Positions 24,301 through 36,200 of a DNA stretch of 64,000 bases are shown in pieces (within the stretch, counting starts at the first letter, position 1; each line of letters opens with the position of its first letter). The notes below the pieces were generated by a model. The model was not told where the DNA came from. It was given only the letters and a program-made list of their open reading frames with translations, and searched no databases. The stretch is from Euryodendron excelsum. Taxonomy: Eukaryota; Streptophyta; Magnoliopsida; Ericales; Pentaphylacaceae. The stretch spans positions 19,075,001 to 19,139,000 of the forward strand of contig CM065390.1 of the NCBI GenBank assembly GCA_033060915.1, read 5' to 3'. The position numbers and the translations under genes were made by a program.

Positions 24301-24475
24301 ATGTATGAGTGTATGAGAGTGTATGAGTGTATAGGAGACTAGGGTTTGTGTATGGAGGCTAAGGTCTAGAAAACCTAAGGAGACTAGAGTTTAGAGAGAC
24401 TACGAGCTCTATATATCGAAAAGTAAGGTTTTTAGACTGAGTTTGCGGACCTCCTTCATGCTGGAGGAGACCCTG

Positions 24476-24483
24476 TATTTATA
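24476..24483 (-). promoter_or_regulatory. TATA box of 5' LTR of B
   Basis: TATAAATA on the - strand. GGCGCC-type inverted repeats at 24499-24605 lie directly upstream in the direction of transcription. This LTR would drive the element. Confidence 0.6.
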
Positions 24484-25710
24484 AAAAACAAAATCACCTA
24501 GCGCCTATTGCAATGGCGCCAAGGCAAATTTCCTCTTGGCACCACTCCTAGTGGCGCTAGGCCACTTTTTAGCTTGGCACCACTACTAGTGGCGCCAGCA
24601 AGTTAGGAAAGTTTGTTAAGCCGGCAAGCAACGTATCTTTGGAAGATTTGGGCACCTGTACCAGTGACTACCATGCAATTTTTAGCCTAGCTTCACTAGG
24701 AGTGACTCCAGAAGGTTCGGGAAGCATTTAAGGAGCCAGGAATCGCCCAGAAGGCCAGAAAGGGATAGGAACACTTAAAATAGTGTCCCAGAGGTAGTTG
24801 ACCTGAAAAAGGATCACAAAAATTGTCAGAATGGTTGACTGGGCCATTAGAGGCAAAACGGTCAAACGAGCTAGAAAGCTATCGGGACGAACTCAGAATG
24901 TCTCGGAAGAAGACTCGAGATTTTGGAAACATTATTTAAAATGTTCCAGGAGGTTGCCGGTATGATACCCAGAGCCGGTGTGCTCGGAAAAGGCGACCGG
25001 CACACCAGGGGCAAAATGGTCATTTTGCACCGAGTTTACCGGAACTGACTCAGAATAATCCGGAAAGATAATAGAAGGTTAAAAACACTATAAGAAGCAA
25101 TCTCGGGAGGTTACCGGTTTGATACCCAAAGTCGGTGTGGTCCCCGGGGCGCTCGGATGCCTAGGGGCAAAATGGTCATCTTGACCTGAAAGCTTCGGAA
25201 TTGGCCCGAAACTGACTAGAAGGGACCTAATCATGCCGGATTGACTTTAAGACAATCTTGGAAGGGTGGACTTACCATTATGAGGACTCAGGTGTGTTCT
25301 CGAGAAACGTGCCCAAAAATGGCTCTAAGGGCAGTTTGGTCATTTTTTACCAAAGTGGGCTAACAGGCACTGGTGTTGATCTGGGTTTTGAGTGTTTTCA
25401 CCACTTTGACGGCTGTCTCGTGATACAAGGGTTTGTTGACAATTTCCTATATCAACCTGCTTGCAAGTATTTCCACTACTCTGACGGTTGTGATGTTTAC
25501 GAGTACTTCCGCTACTCTGATGGTTTGCAATCATTCCCGACACTGCCTGATCTCGGGAAGCTGCTAAAGGAATTTAGCGCTTGAGAAGTCAACTTTCTCG
25601 AAAGGCATGCCGAAACGGACATTTCTGCATTAGCGGGCTAGCAGGCGCCAAAGGTGGACTGTCCTATCATCTAGGGGACTTGGGGTCCTGTCCTTATCGA
25701 CAGGTTTAAA

Positions 25711-25890
25711 GGGGACTTACCGTCTTCGAAAAGACGTGCCTAAATTAAAATTGAAAAGGGGACTTACCGTCTTCGAAAAGACACGGCTGATTTAGAATTA
25801 GAAAAGGGACTTACCGTCTCCGGAAAGACGTGCCTGTGGGAATTGGAAAGGGGACTTACTGTCTCCGGAAAGACGTGCCTGATTTGGAAT
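25711..25890. repeat. 47-bp tandem units (4 copies) in 5' LTR of B
   Basis: Same unit as at 12889-13205 (ACTTACCGTCTTCGAAAAGACG), with starts near 25711, 25757, 25806 and 25851. Confidence 0.75.
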
Positions 25891-26589
25891 TGGACCGAAT
25901 AGTGCCCCTAAGGACATTTCGATCATTTTGCCTCTATTTGGGCCTGGTGGGCCCGCGAAGCGATGGATAGACGGGATTAGACCTAGAGAGCTGATTTCGA
26001 TTAGAATACATCCATATTGACTTGAGTACAAGTTTGGACGGACAGTAAATTGCCGAGCAGTAAAAAATGGGGTGCTTACAATCAAGGGTGCAAAAGGTGG
26101 ATTCAAGATGATGTGATTGGAAGCTGCTTGAGAAGAATATTAACATTGATCGCCTAATCTCTACATAGAATCCAAGTGAAGAATTCTTCTGAAATATAAA
26201 GAATCAATAAAGACAATGTGTATGAAGAAATTTCATCAAGTTTGTAAAAGTCTCATTGAAGTGATTTTAAAGAAGAAAAAGAACTGCTAGCAAAGAGATG
26301 AAATTGGCAATGATGTTTTGTGAAGCTCTACATAATAGAAAAAGCTTGGCATTGAAAGAGAATGTTCTACAATTAAAGATGAAGCTTTGCATACAAAGAA
26401 GAAGTGTTCAAAGTTAATTGAATGAAGCTCTAACAGTTTGGAAATCAAGAAGAGCTGAATAATGAATGATCCAATCCAAATTGAGTAGAAGTTAACTCTA
26501 ATGAGTTAAAGAACTTTGATTAATCATCATACCCTAAAGAGAAGAACCATTGAAGATCTTATATTATTACTGAGATGAACTAAATCATT

Positions 26590-26960
26590 GTAAGCAGACT
26601 TCTGAGCAATGAGCGGACTCATGAAAATGAAGAGTCGCCTCATGGAAACAGACGCAGAAAGCTTGAAGACAAAATGTGCAAAGAGCTGACTCATGGAAAT
26701 AAGGAGTCGCCTCATGAAGACAAACGCAAAAAACTTGAAGATCAAATGAGCAAAGAGCCAACTCTTTGATATAAAAAATCGACTCGTGAAACCTGAAGTA
26801 AGTTTTCTGTACAAAGAGCGGACTCATGAAACTAAAGAGTCGCCTTATGACGACAGAAGCAAAATGACGTGAAGACAGAATGAACAAGATGCCGACTCAT
26901 TGATGTGAAGAGTAGACTCATGGAGACAGTGGACAACATCTGGTAAATGTAGAACTAGAA
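26590..26960 (+). repeat. Approximately 90-bp tandem repeats in the SIRE-like LTR
   Basis: About three to four degenerate copies of a unit with GAGCGGACTCATG, AGAGTCGCCTCATG and GCTTGAAGACAAAATG. They lie upstream of the TATATAC at about 27091. Confidence 0.6.
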
Positions 26961-27890
26961 GTGTCGATTCTACAAGCCTGGAGTCGACCCTTAGAATATA
27001 ACAACTAGTTTATCTAACGTTATAACAGACTGGACATGCATTAAATGAAACCTAACAACCTCCAACGGATGAAATCAATACAAGAGTTTATATACAAGCT
27101 TCCTACTTGTATATTTTTATACACTTGTCAGTGAGAGTTTGAGAGTTCTCTTAAGAAAGGAAAACTCGTGTAAGTTTGAGTGGAGCTTGGACAAAACCAC
27201 TTGGTGGCTGAAGAACTTGGGTAGAAGTTCTTGTGTATAATGAGCTAAGCAGTTGGTTAGTCAACACTCATTTGTAATTGGAGATTACAGAGTGGAGGAA
27301 GACTTCAAGGGGATCTTGGGGTGAGGACGTAGACCACGGATTGTGGTTAAACCTCGGTAAATCTTTGTGTTCTTTCTATTGCTCTGTTTTCTTTTCTTCT
27401 ACTGATCACATTGCATTACATATAAATTGATCACTATTACATTGTTTAGATTAATTTTAATTAATCTTAATTGTTATTAATCTTTGAAAAACCCAATTTA
27501 CCCCCCTCTTGGGTTGCCTTTTGGGCCAACAATTTTAAGTTGAATGGCATCGTTTTTTACTCACATTCAGACGCCCTCCAGGGTCCGTCCAGATGCCCTT
27601 GTGTTTTTATAAAAAGGCTGAATTTCTCTATTTTGTCTCATTCACACACCCACAAAATTTCTGTTTTAAAGAAAGAGAGCACGTCTGGACGAGGCGACGA
27701 AATCCTGCCAGTTTTAAGAGTCGTGACCTTTCAACTTCCCACCTTTTCATCTTCCAAGGTAACAAACACAACCTCTCATGTTCCTTTTTGAATTGTTTCC
27801 ATTCATATTTATGCTTAGTTAGGTAGGATTGTGCTATAATTGTGGTTGTGTGGTGGTGTGTGTTGCAAGTTGTTCTGTGGAGTTGTTTTG

Positions 27891-29045
27891 ATGGCACCAA
27901 AAGGGAGTAAAAAATTGTCTAAAAAGTCTTTGGCCATAGAATCCTTTGAACCCGATTATTCTTCAGATTATGACTCTGAAAGTTTTACGAGTTGCCAAAC
28001 CTATCTAGACTTTAGAAAAACTTGGGCAGGCAAAGCCGCAACCGTAGAGCGAAACATAAAAATATGGAATTTTGGGGGTGGGTTTGCTTTGGAAGCCGAG
28101 TTTGAAAGGCGGGGATGGAATGACCTAGCCGCCTATAGGGGAGAATATATTTTAATCCTTTGTGCTGAACTTATGACCAACATCCTAGTGGCCGATAAAA
28201 CTGAGGGTTAAGAGAGGCTAGCGACTTGGGTGAAAGGAAGAGACATAGTAATTATCCCGGCCACTTTTTGTTGTCATTATGAGCTTAAGCATGAGCCTAA
28301 TGCTGAGTTCTTTCATGAGATTGGGACTCCGAGCCTCACTGAGATGGCACGGGAGATTCTAGAAGATGATCAACCCTAGGTTGAGGGGAAAACCCAATGT
28401 GAGAAAAAGTTTTTAAAAATAAGATGCCTTTCGTTGTTTCTTTTCTCATGCCTTAGTCTGTTACTCCAAGCCCGTTATGCCCAAGTCAGCTTACCCCAAG
28501 CCCAGTTAATGTGGGTTATTGGAGCCTAAAAGACCATAGACTTGCCGAGGTATATGTTCCTCCAGCTCTATCATAATGCCACCAATATAACCCGATGGGA
28601 TAACATTCCATTTATGTGTATGCTTACTTCCCTGATCCTTGAGTCTGGAGTCAACCCACCTTCGTTCTTTTTAAGAAAATCTTCTATGAATGCCATCAAT
28701 ATGACTTCTATTCACAAGTCAGAAGCATAGTATAGGAGTCACAAGAAGAAAAGGGCTAAGGAAGATGAAGAAGAGGGGTAAAGAGGACCATCGGCTGAGG
28801 GAAGTGGCCGTACTGGGCAACCTTCGTTGAACAAGTTAATAGAGATGTTGGAGTTGCAGGCACTAACGCAACAACACCATACTTAGCTTTCAGAGGCCCA
28901 CACCAATGCTTTTGGGACCTTTCACACAAAGGTTTATGGCAGGTTCAATAGGATTGACAAGGAGCAGAAGCGGCATAGCCAAGCTATTAAAGAATTGCAG
29001 AGAGAGATATCCCATTCAGTGTGGGATCCATCCACTGATATGTAG
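27891..29045 (+). pseudogene. Accessory ORF 1 of the Athila-like element
   Basis: The ATG gives MAPKGSKKLSKKSLA, a basic start, then acidic SFEPDYSSDYDSESF. The body (FERRGWNDLAAYRGEYI..; ATWVKGRDIVIIPATF; later YMFLQLYHNATNITRWDNIPFMCMLTSLI at 28550-28640) resembles the 'putative plant transposon protein' ORFs of Athila/SIRE-type elements. The end is Lys/Glu-rich and helical (28740-29040). Stops at 28209, near 28377 and later, plus frame changes, break it. It ends at TAG 29043-29045. Function is unknown; no membrane segment is seen. Confidence 0.55.
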
Positions 29046-29353
29046 TGGATAGTGTTGGCTAGAGTTTAGATCATATGCATTCAAGATTATTGTATAATTG
29101 ATCTAAAACTCTTATATTTACATATTTGGATGTTATATTTATGTGGATGAGTTTAGATTGTGTGTCACACTGTGGCGGTCTAAAACTCTGTTTTGACTAG
29201 AACTATTTATGTTTTTTCTTTTTTTCGTTAGTTTAATGGAGTACTGTTTATCTTAATTTATGTTGTGTCATTCATTTTCTTTATTTTATCTTGTTTTATT
29301 TATTATTGTGATTTTTTCTTAAAAACAAGCCAAACAAAGTAATTTTGAGAACC

Positions 29354-30279
29354 ATGTCATTTAGAGGGAGTAAGACCAGATCACAACAGAAAATCAAACA
29401 GTTTGCTAACTCTCAGGAGAGGGATATGTACATGAATTCGTTTTAGGGCCGGCAAGTGTTAATCGAATGCTGAGTGTAACTCTCAAATTTTTTTGATAGA
29501 TTTTTAAAATCTATATTCATACAAAAGGGTTGGCTTCGGATGTTAAGGAGAGAAGGTTCAGTGAATGTTGACATGTTGCGAGAATTTTATGCTTATTCGA
29601 GCATGTCTAAGACACCCGAGCTCTCCATTCAATCCAAAGTAAGGGGACACGTGATCAATATTGCAGCAAATGATATTGATGAACTTCTAACTTTGCCACA
29701 GGTTCTGAGGCCAGATTTTGAATTGTTTGAAGGAAATTCACCCCTATTGATGTGCTTTATATCAAACTACAGAAAATGCCAACAATGGGTCATCATTTCA
29801 TCATACCTGTGTCATCTTTAAAAAGGGAGTACAGGCTATTGAATTTGATCCTTTTCTCAAATATTCTCCCTGAAGTAGATTCGAGTGTTTTAATAGATCA
29901 CTATAGGTGTTTTTGGTTTTATATTGTTGGTAAGGGGTATACTATTGATCTGCCTACTCTGATGCTAACTGTTATGGGGGAAGCACGCTATTCATCTAGC
30001 GGGTTGCCCTATGGTTTGTTCATTACTCAGCTTTTGGAGCAAGTTAGAGTGCCCACATTGCCCTCAGACACCATTACGTATTCGGGTCATCCTTTATTCG
30101 ATTTGGATGCCTTAATTCCACGACAGTAACAACCTGCTATGGCCAATCCATTGGCAACTGTTGAGTTCTTGCAAAGGCAAATCTTCGAGTTAAAGGTGGA
30201 GGTGAACTTGCTGAAGAGTCATGTGTTTATGACTTCAACCTCGGTGGCTCCGGAGCATGGTCCTACCCATTTGTCTTAG
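29354..30279 (+). pseudogene. Accessory ORF 2, second related ORF downstream of ORF 1
   Basis: Starts MSFRGSKTRSQQKIKQFANSQERDMYM, again basic. Continues through VNVDMLREFYAYSS and VRGHVINIAANDIDELLTLP (about 29550-29700). After a +1/-1 shift near 29750 it runs through PTMGHHFIIPVSSLKREYRLLNLI and YIVGKGYTIDLPTLMLTVMGEA, and ends with a helical tail (TVEFLQRQIFELKVEVNLL) at TAG 30277-30279. The order (basic start, 'VRGH..I..DIDELL' block, helical tail) is that of retrotransposon accessory proteins of the PF20167-like type. Stops occur near 29444 and 29476. Two ORFs of this type in a row are unusual. The second may come from an older insertion or a duplication. Confidence 0.55.
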
Positions 30280-32095
30280 AGTTATGGGGAAAAACTTGAT
30301 TTAGTACTTGTATAGTTAGTAGTTGTTTTTTTTTCTTAAGGATATTTAGTTTGTTTTTTTTCTTTTCTTTTGCTTTATTTCTGTTTCTTTCTTTAAAAAA
30401 AAAAAGAGGAAAAAAGAAAAAAAAAAAGAAACTTTGTTATACCTTACTAACTAGTTACAAGTGTTGCCCACGTCGATTACATTTGGACACCGGAACTGAG
30501 TTGGTAAGAGCTGAGTAGCATATGGTTCAACGGTCATGGTCGGCATCTTCAACACTTTCATTTATGTTTTTATTGCTTAGTATTATTCATGTTAGGAGTG
30601 TTAAAAATGTGTTTTTGGATGACTATATTCATGTTCATGTCAATACAATCTTTGAATTAAGAATGATTGAAGGTATCCATTAGACTAAACTTAAGCTTAA
30701 TTATCAAGTTAACTTCTTATGATGATGCATTACAAGTTTTTGCTATGAAATCATTACAAGAGGGAGATTACATCACTATGCACTATCTTATTATATGACT
30801 TCTTATGTTGATGATTTTGTGCATTTTTTATCCTTAAATAGTGGAGATTGTACCTTGTGAGATTTAGAACCAATTTATCTTCTTTTCGGAGTGGATTTAC
30901 ATTTACTCGAGAATATTTCTTTCATTTTCTGTTTTTTCCAATAGCTTCATTATATTTGATTTTGATTCTTAAGTTAGGTAATGATTAAGGTTATTGACAC
31001 TTATACTCTTTTGAATTTCAAACTTAATATACTTCGGATATGTTTTTAGGTCATTCTATTCTTCTACGATCCATAATTTCTAGATTCTGTCTCTTGAACC
31101 TTTTATATATCATCCTTGGGAGAGCCAAATTATTGTTGAAATGTTTCCTATGAAAGAGATGTAATCTTGGTGCTAGTGAAGTGCTTAAAAAGGAGGGGAT
31201 GATGTATTTATGATATGATGAAAAAAAGAGGAAAGGAAAAAATAGAAAAAAATATGAAAACCCATGAAGAAAAAAAAATGAAAAAATGAAAAATGAAAAA
31301 AAATGAGAAGCATTATCATATGAATTGGGAAGTGAAAGCATAGCTTTGGTGATCATTGGATGCCTTGAGTACAAACGTTTTGAGTAGTTTATTCTTTCTC
31401 TCTCCATACATTTTTCTTCTTCATATAGACAGTGGTAGTTGATCTGGAGTATACATGAGTTAAAAATTGTTTGGAGTATAAGTATCCTTGTCAATTTCTT
31501 GATTATTACTGTGACTGTGAATATTCTTTCATGAAGCTATGTTAAAGTCGATACACTTATGTTTTTGAAGTTTTTGTTATTGGATTGCTCGTATTGCATG
31601 ACTTATACAATTACTCTTATGATGAGCTTTCATTGAGAGACCCATGTGTTTATATTTTTGTGAGTGTATGCCTTGTGAGTATTTGAATCAAAGCGTAAAG
31701 GATGTTAGTGCATAATATTGATACACTTGAGTTATATTGCAGTGTTAGTGCATTGTACTGTGCATCTTTCTTGTGACTTTCATGTCTTAACCTTGCATGA
31801 GTCATGATGGAGGTTGAGTTGAGAATTACCTTCAATAAGTTATCATATGCCTTGATTGTTCTCTCTATCATTGATTTTTTTTAAATAAATAGATGTTTGT
31901 GCGTATCATCACTGCAAGCCATCACGAGATATCACTCGTCCACTAGGGGTAATCTAGGGGTTTAAAGGCTTGATGCATAGGCTAAATGCATTTAGAACTT
32001 CTACAAAAGTGAAGATTATATTTTTGGTTGTAATATTTTGCTAGGGACTAGCAAAAAGCTAGTTTTTGTTGGGGGGGGGGGGGGGGGGATTGGTG
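30280..32095 (+). other. Non-coding 3' region of the Athila-like element
   Basis: AT-rich, with A-rich (30390-30435) and GAAAAAA-rich (31220-31310) tracts. No coding signal. Ends with the G18 run (32071-32088) followed by ATTGG and the LTR start. Confidence 0.5.
32071..32088 (+). promoter_or_regulatory. G-rich polypurine tract before the Athila-like LTR
   Basis: Eighteen G in a row, seven bases before TGATTGCGC. Athila-type elements usually have a TTTGGGGG-type tract here; this one has expanded. Confidence 0.55.
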
Positions 32096-33299
32096 TGATT
32101 GCGCTTCAAAAGTACAATTATAAGGTCTTAATTAGTACTTTGTTAACATTAGTTTATGATAATATATGTCTATTTAGTTATGTTTTGATATTAATTAAGT
32201 TTATTATGCTTTATATAGGTTTTGGGCTTAAATGGAATGATTTCAAATGCAATTTAATTATAGGTTTTAAGATGTTGTTGTCAAGGTACAAGCTGTTAAA
32301 GCTGTGGTACAAGCTACTGAAGCACACAAAGCTGAAACTTTGAAATCCCATATCTCTTGAACCAAAAAGGCTATTAAGGCCCATAGTATGTCCATTTACT
32401 ATAACTTTTCGAGACCTACAACTTTTATGAAGTGACCCAACCCATCTGAGCACTCAGTGGGAATCGTCTGTACGACTGACGACGGGATTCGTAGATTAAC
32501 TCACTTTTTAGTTGTAGGGAGAGTAGGTAGTAGAAGAAACTTAGGATTTTTATGTTCTAGAGGAGGAGAAGAATTCTAGGATTTTTCTAAGGTTTTGGAA
32601 GGAGGAATCATCCAACCTTTGGAGGCTACGAATCTTTTCATCTTTTAAGGGAGTATCTTTAATCTTTAGTTTTTTCTTTTTTGTTCTTATTATGAATTTA
32701 GGATTGTATTTCTTCAATGCATTATTTTCTTTCTTTAATCATTATTTCAATTTTTGCAATCTTTATAATGCATTTTAGTTGCTAAATCTGTTCTTGGTAT
32801 GGGTTGAGAAAGTAACTAGGTTACAGGTAGAGATTCAAGATATTTATTTTTCAAGATTTTAGAATCTTAAATCAATATTCATTTTCTTGCCCATGAATAT
32901 CTACGAAAACAATATTCTTGATCATATCTAGCATATATGTATAGACTGATTTGTAAGCAGGGATACGTATACCTAGAATTTCTAATAAGGATATTGATTA
33001 TAATTGCATATATATTCCTATTAGGAGTAGTTTAGAAATCTACTGTTCTTGATTAAGCTTCAAACATACTTTGTAAATAAGTTTATAAACTAGGACGGGT
33101 ATGAATGGGATCCTAGTATGAACACTGGTAAATAACTGAATATCAACTCAAAAGAGGGTAATCGAATCTTGAGTTTCTTTAATCAAAACTATTTTGGGAA
33201 CCTACCTGTAGGCCTATTACTAGATCAAACCCTGCCAAGACCTTTTCATAATATTTGAATACATCCCTAAAAATTAGTTTAATTTTATTGTCTGATAAC

Positions 33300-36200
33300 T
33301 GCTGCACCCAGATTTTTCGCATTCGAGGAATACACACATAAGCAGGAAAAACACTATACTCTCTCGTTAGAACTCACCTTCTTAGAAGAATGAGTGAGAT
33401 TAGGTTTGAATTGAAAATTGATTTGAATAAAGGACTTTTGAAAAACAATTTGGAGTCGCCACCTAACTTGATTAAGGTGAGTTAGGTCACTTAAATACTA
33501 AGCATAATTCGAAGACCATACTTAGGGTTTTAGAAAATAATTTTTGAAAATACCTCCTCAAGAGAGGGGTTTTTAAGAAAACAGGTTGTTTGGCAACCTT
33601 TGGAAAATATTTAAGCCCTTTTTAGAAAAATAACTCCATTTTGGTCTTTGAAAACAGTACTCCTAGGCTCGGAGATTGGTTACATGTAGGGAAGACACAC
33701 TAAGTCATTATCCTACCCCGCCCTTGTGGTACCTACATATCTATTTACCCTAGATTCACCTATGATAGTCTTCAACTAACAAATGTTCAATCCTATCCAT
33801 TTAGAAAAAGAATGTTTAAAAAGACGTGATGCATGATATGTAAATGCAATAGAAAGAGAAAGTTTAGAAAATAGATTTGGAAAAGAGGAATTGAAGTTTG
33901 AGATTGGAAAGAAAGTTTAGAAATTGAAATTGAGGATTGAAAATAGATTTTAGAATTGGAAGTTGAAAATAGATTATAGAATTGGAGATTTGAAAAAAAT
34001 TGTGACCGCACCCATGAGGGTTGCCTATATATCCCTTTGGAGGAATCAGGTCAGCCATAGTTCGGACAAGAGTCCGATAGAAAATAGAAGATTTTGATTT
34101 GAAAAAGAGATTTTGATTTGAAGAAGGATTTGGACTTGTTTTGGAAAGATTGAGGTTTAGGAAACCTAGACTTAGGAAAGATAAGATTTAGAAAGGACTT
34201 GAGGTTTAAGGAAGATTTGACTTGAATATTGGACTTGGAGATTAGGGAAAGATTAGATTTAGGAAATGTTCGAATTAGCAAAGTTTCATTTTAGGAAAGT
34301 TTCGATTTATGAAAGTTTCATTTTTGGAAAGTTTCGTTTTAGAAAAGTTTTGGTTTAGGAAAGGTTTCGAATTAGGAAAGTTTCGTTTTAGGAAAGTTTC
34401 ATTTTAAGAAAGGTTTTGGAATAGGAATGTTTTTTAAAGTAAGAAAGTTTTGAGTTTAGAAAATTTTAGATTTGGAAAGATTTGAAGCTTAGGAAAGTTT
34501 AGAAATAGGGAAGTTCTGAAAGATTTGAAAAAGTTAGATTTGGAAAGTTAAGATTTGGAAAGATGAGGAATTAGAAAAGATTTAGAAACTTAAAGTTTAA
34601 GGAAACTTATGGTTCAGGAAGGTAGGAGATTAGGAAGGAGTTGAATTAGAAAAGATTTAGATTAGAAAGGATTGAGATTCATATTTCCTAAAACAAGGGA
34701 TTGGATTTTGTTTCTAAAAAGAGATGTTTTGATTTTGTTTTCAAAAACGGAGGATAGGATCTAGTTTCCTAAATAGGAGATTGGATTTGGTTTCCTAAAT
34801 GGAAGATTTGATTTGGCATGGATTTGGAAAGGGAAGTTTTAGAAACCCTAGATTTGGAAGACTATGGTTTTGATGTAGAAAATAGGTTGTGGAAACTTAT
34901 GATTTTGATGTAAAAAGGAGATTTTAGAAACCTAGGTTTTAAAGCAAGATTGAAAGTTATGTGTTTAGGAAGAACAATTAGGGTTTCCTAAACGTTGGCT
35001 CTAGGGTTTAACTTAGACTCTAAGAAAAGAGATTTTTAGAAAGGGAGTTTTTGGAAAGGGAGATTTTTGGAAGGAAATCTTAGAAAGGAGTTTTTAGAAA
35101 GTGAATTTTGAATAGAGAGAGGTTTTTGGAAGGTGATTTTTGAAAAGAGATTGTTGGAAAGAGTTTTTAGGAAAGAGATTTAGGGAGAGAGTTTTCTAAG
35201 AAGGAAACCTAGAGAGTATTTTTAGGAAACGAATTTTGAAGAGAGCTTTTTAGAAAGGAGTTTGAAAAGAAGTTTTGAAAAATAGATTTTTTGAGGGAGT
35301 TTTAGAAAACAATTTTGAAAAAAAATTTTGAAAAGGAGATTGGAGAGAGTTTTTAGAAAGTATAGAAAATATCTCACTTTCCTAAAGCGATTCTAACCAT
35401 AAGAAGGCTAGAACCACTTTAGGATAGTGGTTTTGAAAACAACAAGGATTTTGAAAATATGGACCATATCGGTCACTTTAAATGTAACACTTTCCTAAAG
35501 CAACCCTAGTCATGGAAACGCTAGAATCACCTTAGGGTTGTGATTTTGAAAACAAGTTTTGAAAAAAAAGATTTTGATGCAAGTTTGAAAACAAATTTAA
35601 TGCAAGTTTTGAAAACGATTTTGAAAACAAGTTTAGAAGAATGTAAGATCATGATATGCACAATGCAAGTTGGGGTCATGAACATACAAAATTAAGGCTT
35701 CACCACATAATCAAGGGGGCCGAACCCACGTGGTCTCCGGTTAGACTAAAAGAAAGCCCCCGATACGGTGACCCTCCAATAGCCTAATCCTACACATGGA
35801 TCGGGAGGTCCCTTGTTTCAAGCATGCAAAGAAAGGGGGGGGGAGGGGGGAAGAAGATGGGGGATTAAAATAGAAGAAAACTAAGTGGGTTCAGAGAGAA
35901 GGGGAGATGCGTAAACTTAAAGAGAAAACCTACCTAGTGTCTTGTTTATTTTGCTTTGCTTTGCGCGCTTTGCTTTTCTTGCTTTGCTTCAGTCATCACT
36001 TCATTGTTTGTCCTAGTCTTCGAGAGCTTCAGTTGCAGCATTTCAAGTCTTCAATGGAGGCTTTGGAGGCTAGTGTATAAGTGTATAAGAGTGTATATGA
36101 GTGTATAAGAGACTAGGGTTTGTGTGTGGAGGCTAGGGTTTAGAGAATCTAAAGGAGCTAGGGTTTAGGGAGGCTACGAGCTCTGTATATCGAAGAATAG

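Larger units (their letters stand above)
8429..26080 (-). mobile_element. Full-length non-autonomous Ogre/Tat-like Ty3/gypsy retrotransposon (element B)
   Basis: Orientation is minus: the 5' LTR is 21305-26080 and the 3' LTR 8429-13398. PBS (21284-21302) and PPT (13399-13417) are in place, and the element is flanked by perfect TSDs ATCAA (8424-8428 and 26081-26085). Total length is 17.65 kb with a 7.9-kb interior. The interior holds a decayed gag (- strand) next to the PBS and a PMD gene on the opposite strand near the PPT. I find no protease, RT, RNase H or integrase motif, which are present in autonomous Ogre/Tat elements. It could therefore move only with enzymes supplied in trans. By eye the two LTRs differ at about a dozen sites in their first ~160 bp, so the insertion is not recent. 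Confidence 0.85.
21305..26080 (-). repeat. 5' LTR of element B
   Basis: 4,776 bp; the + strand reads TGTTGCGCCTAG..GGGGTGCTTACA. Both TG/CA ends are intact and it pairs with 8429-13398 over its full length. It contains the purine tract, the TATA/GGCGCC promoter block and the 47-bp tandem units in the same order. Confidence 0.88.
3427..27531 (+). repeat. 3' LTR of SIRE-like copia element, split by two insertions
   Basis: The LTR begins TGTTGACTCAAGG at 3427 and ends GGGCCAACA at 27531 (TGTTG..CAACA ends). Its three pieces are 3427-3563, 8150-8428 and 26086-27531, about 1,862 bp when joined. The text reads across both gaps, and each gap is bounded by a 5-bp duplication. The words TTGATTTTGATGATAACC near the start and CCCCCCTCTTGGGTTGCC near the end are typical of SIRE-type LTRs. 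The 5' LTR lies left of the window, so the TSD of this element cannot be tested. Confidence 0.8.
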
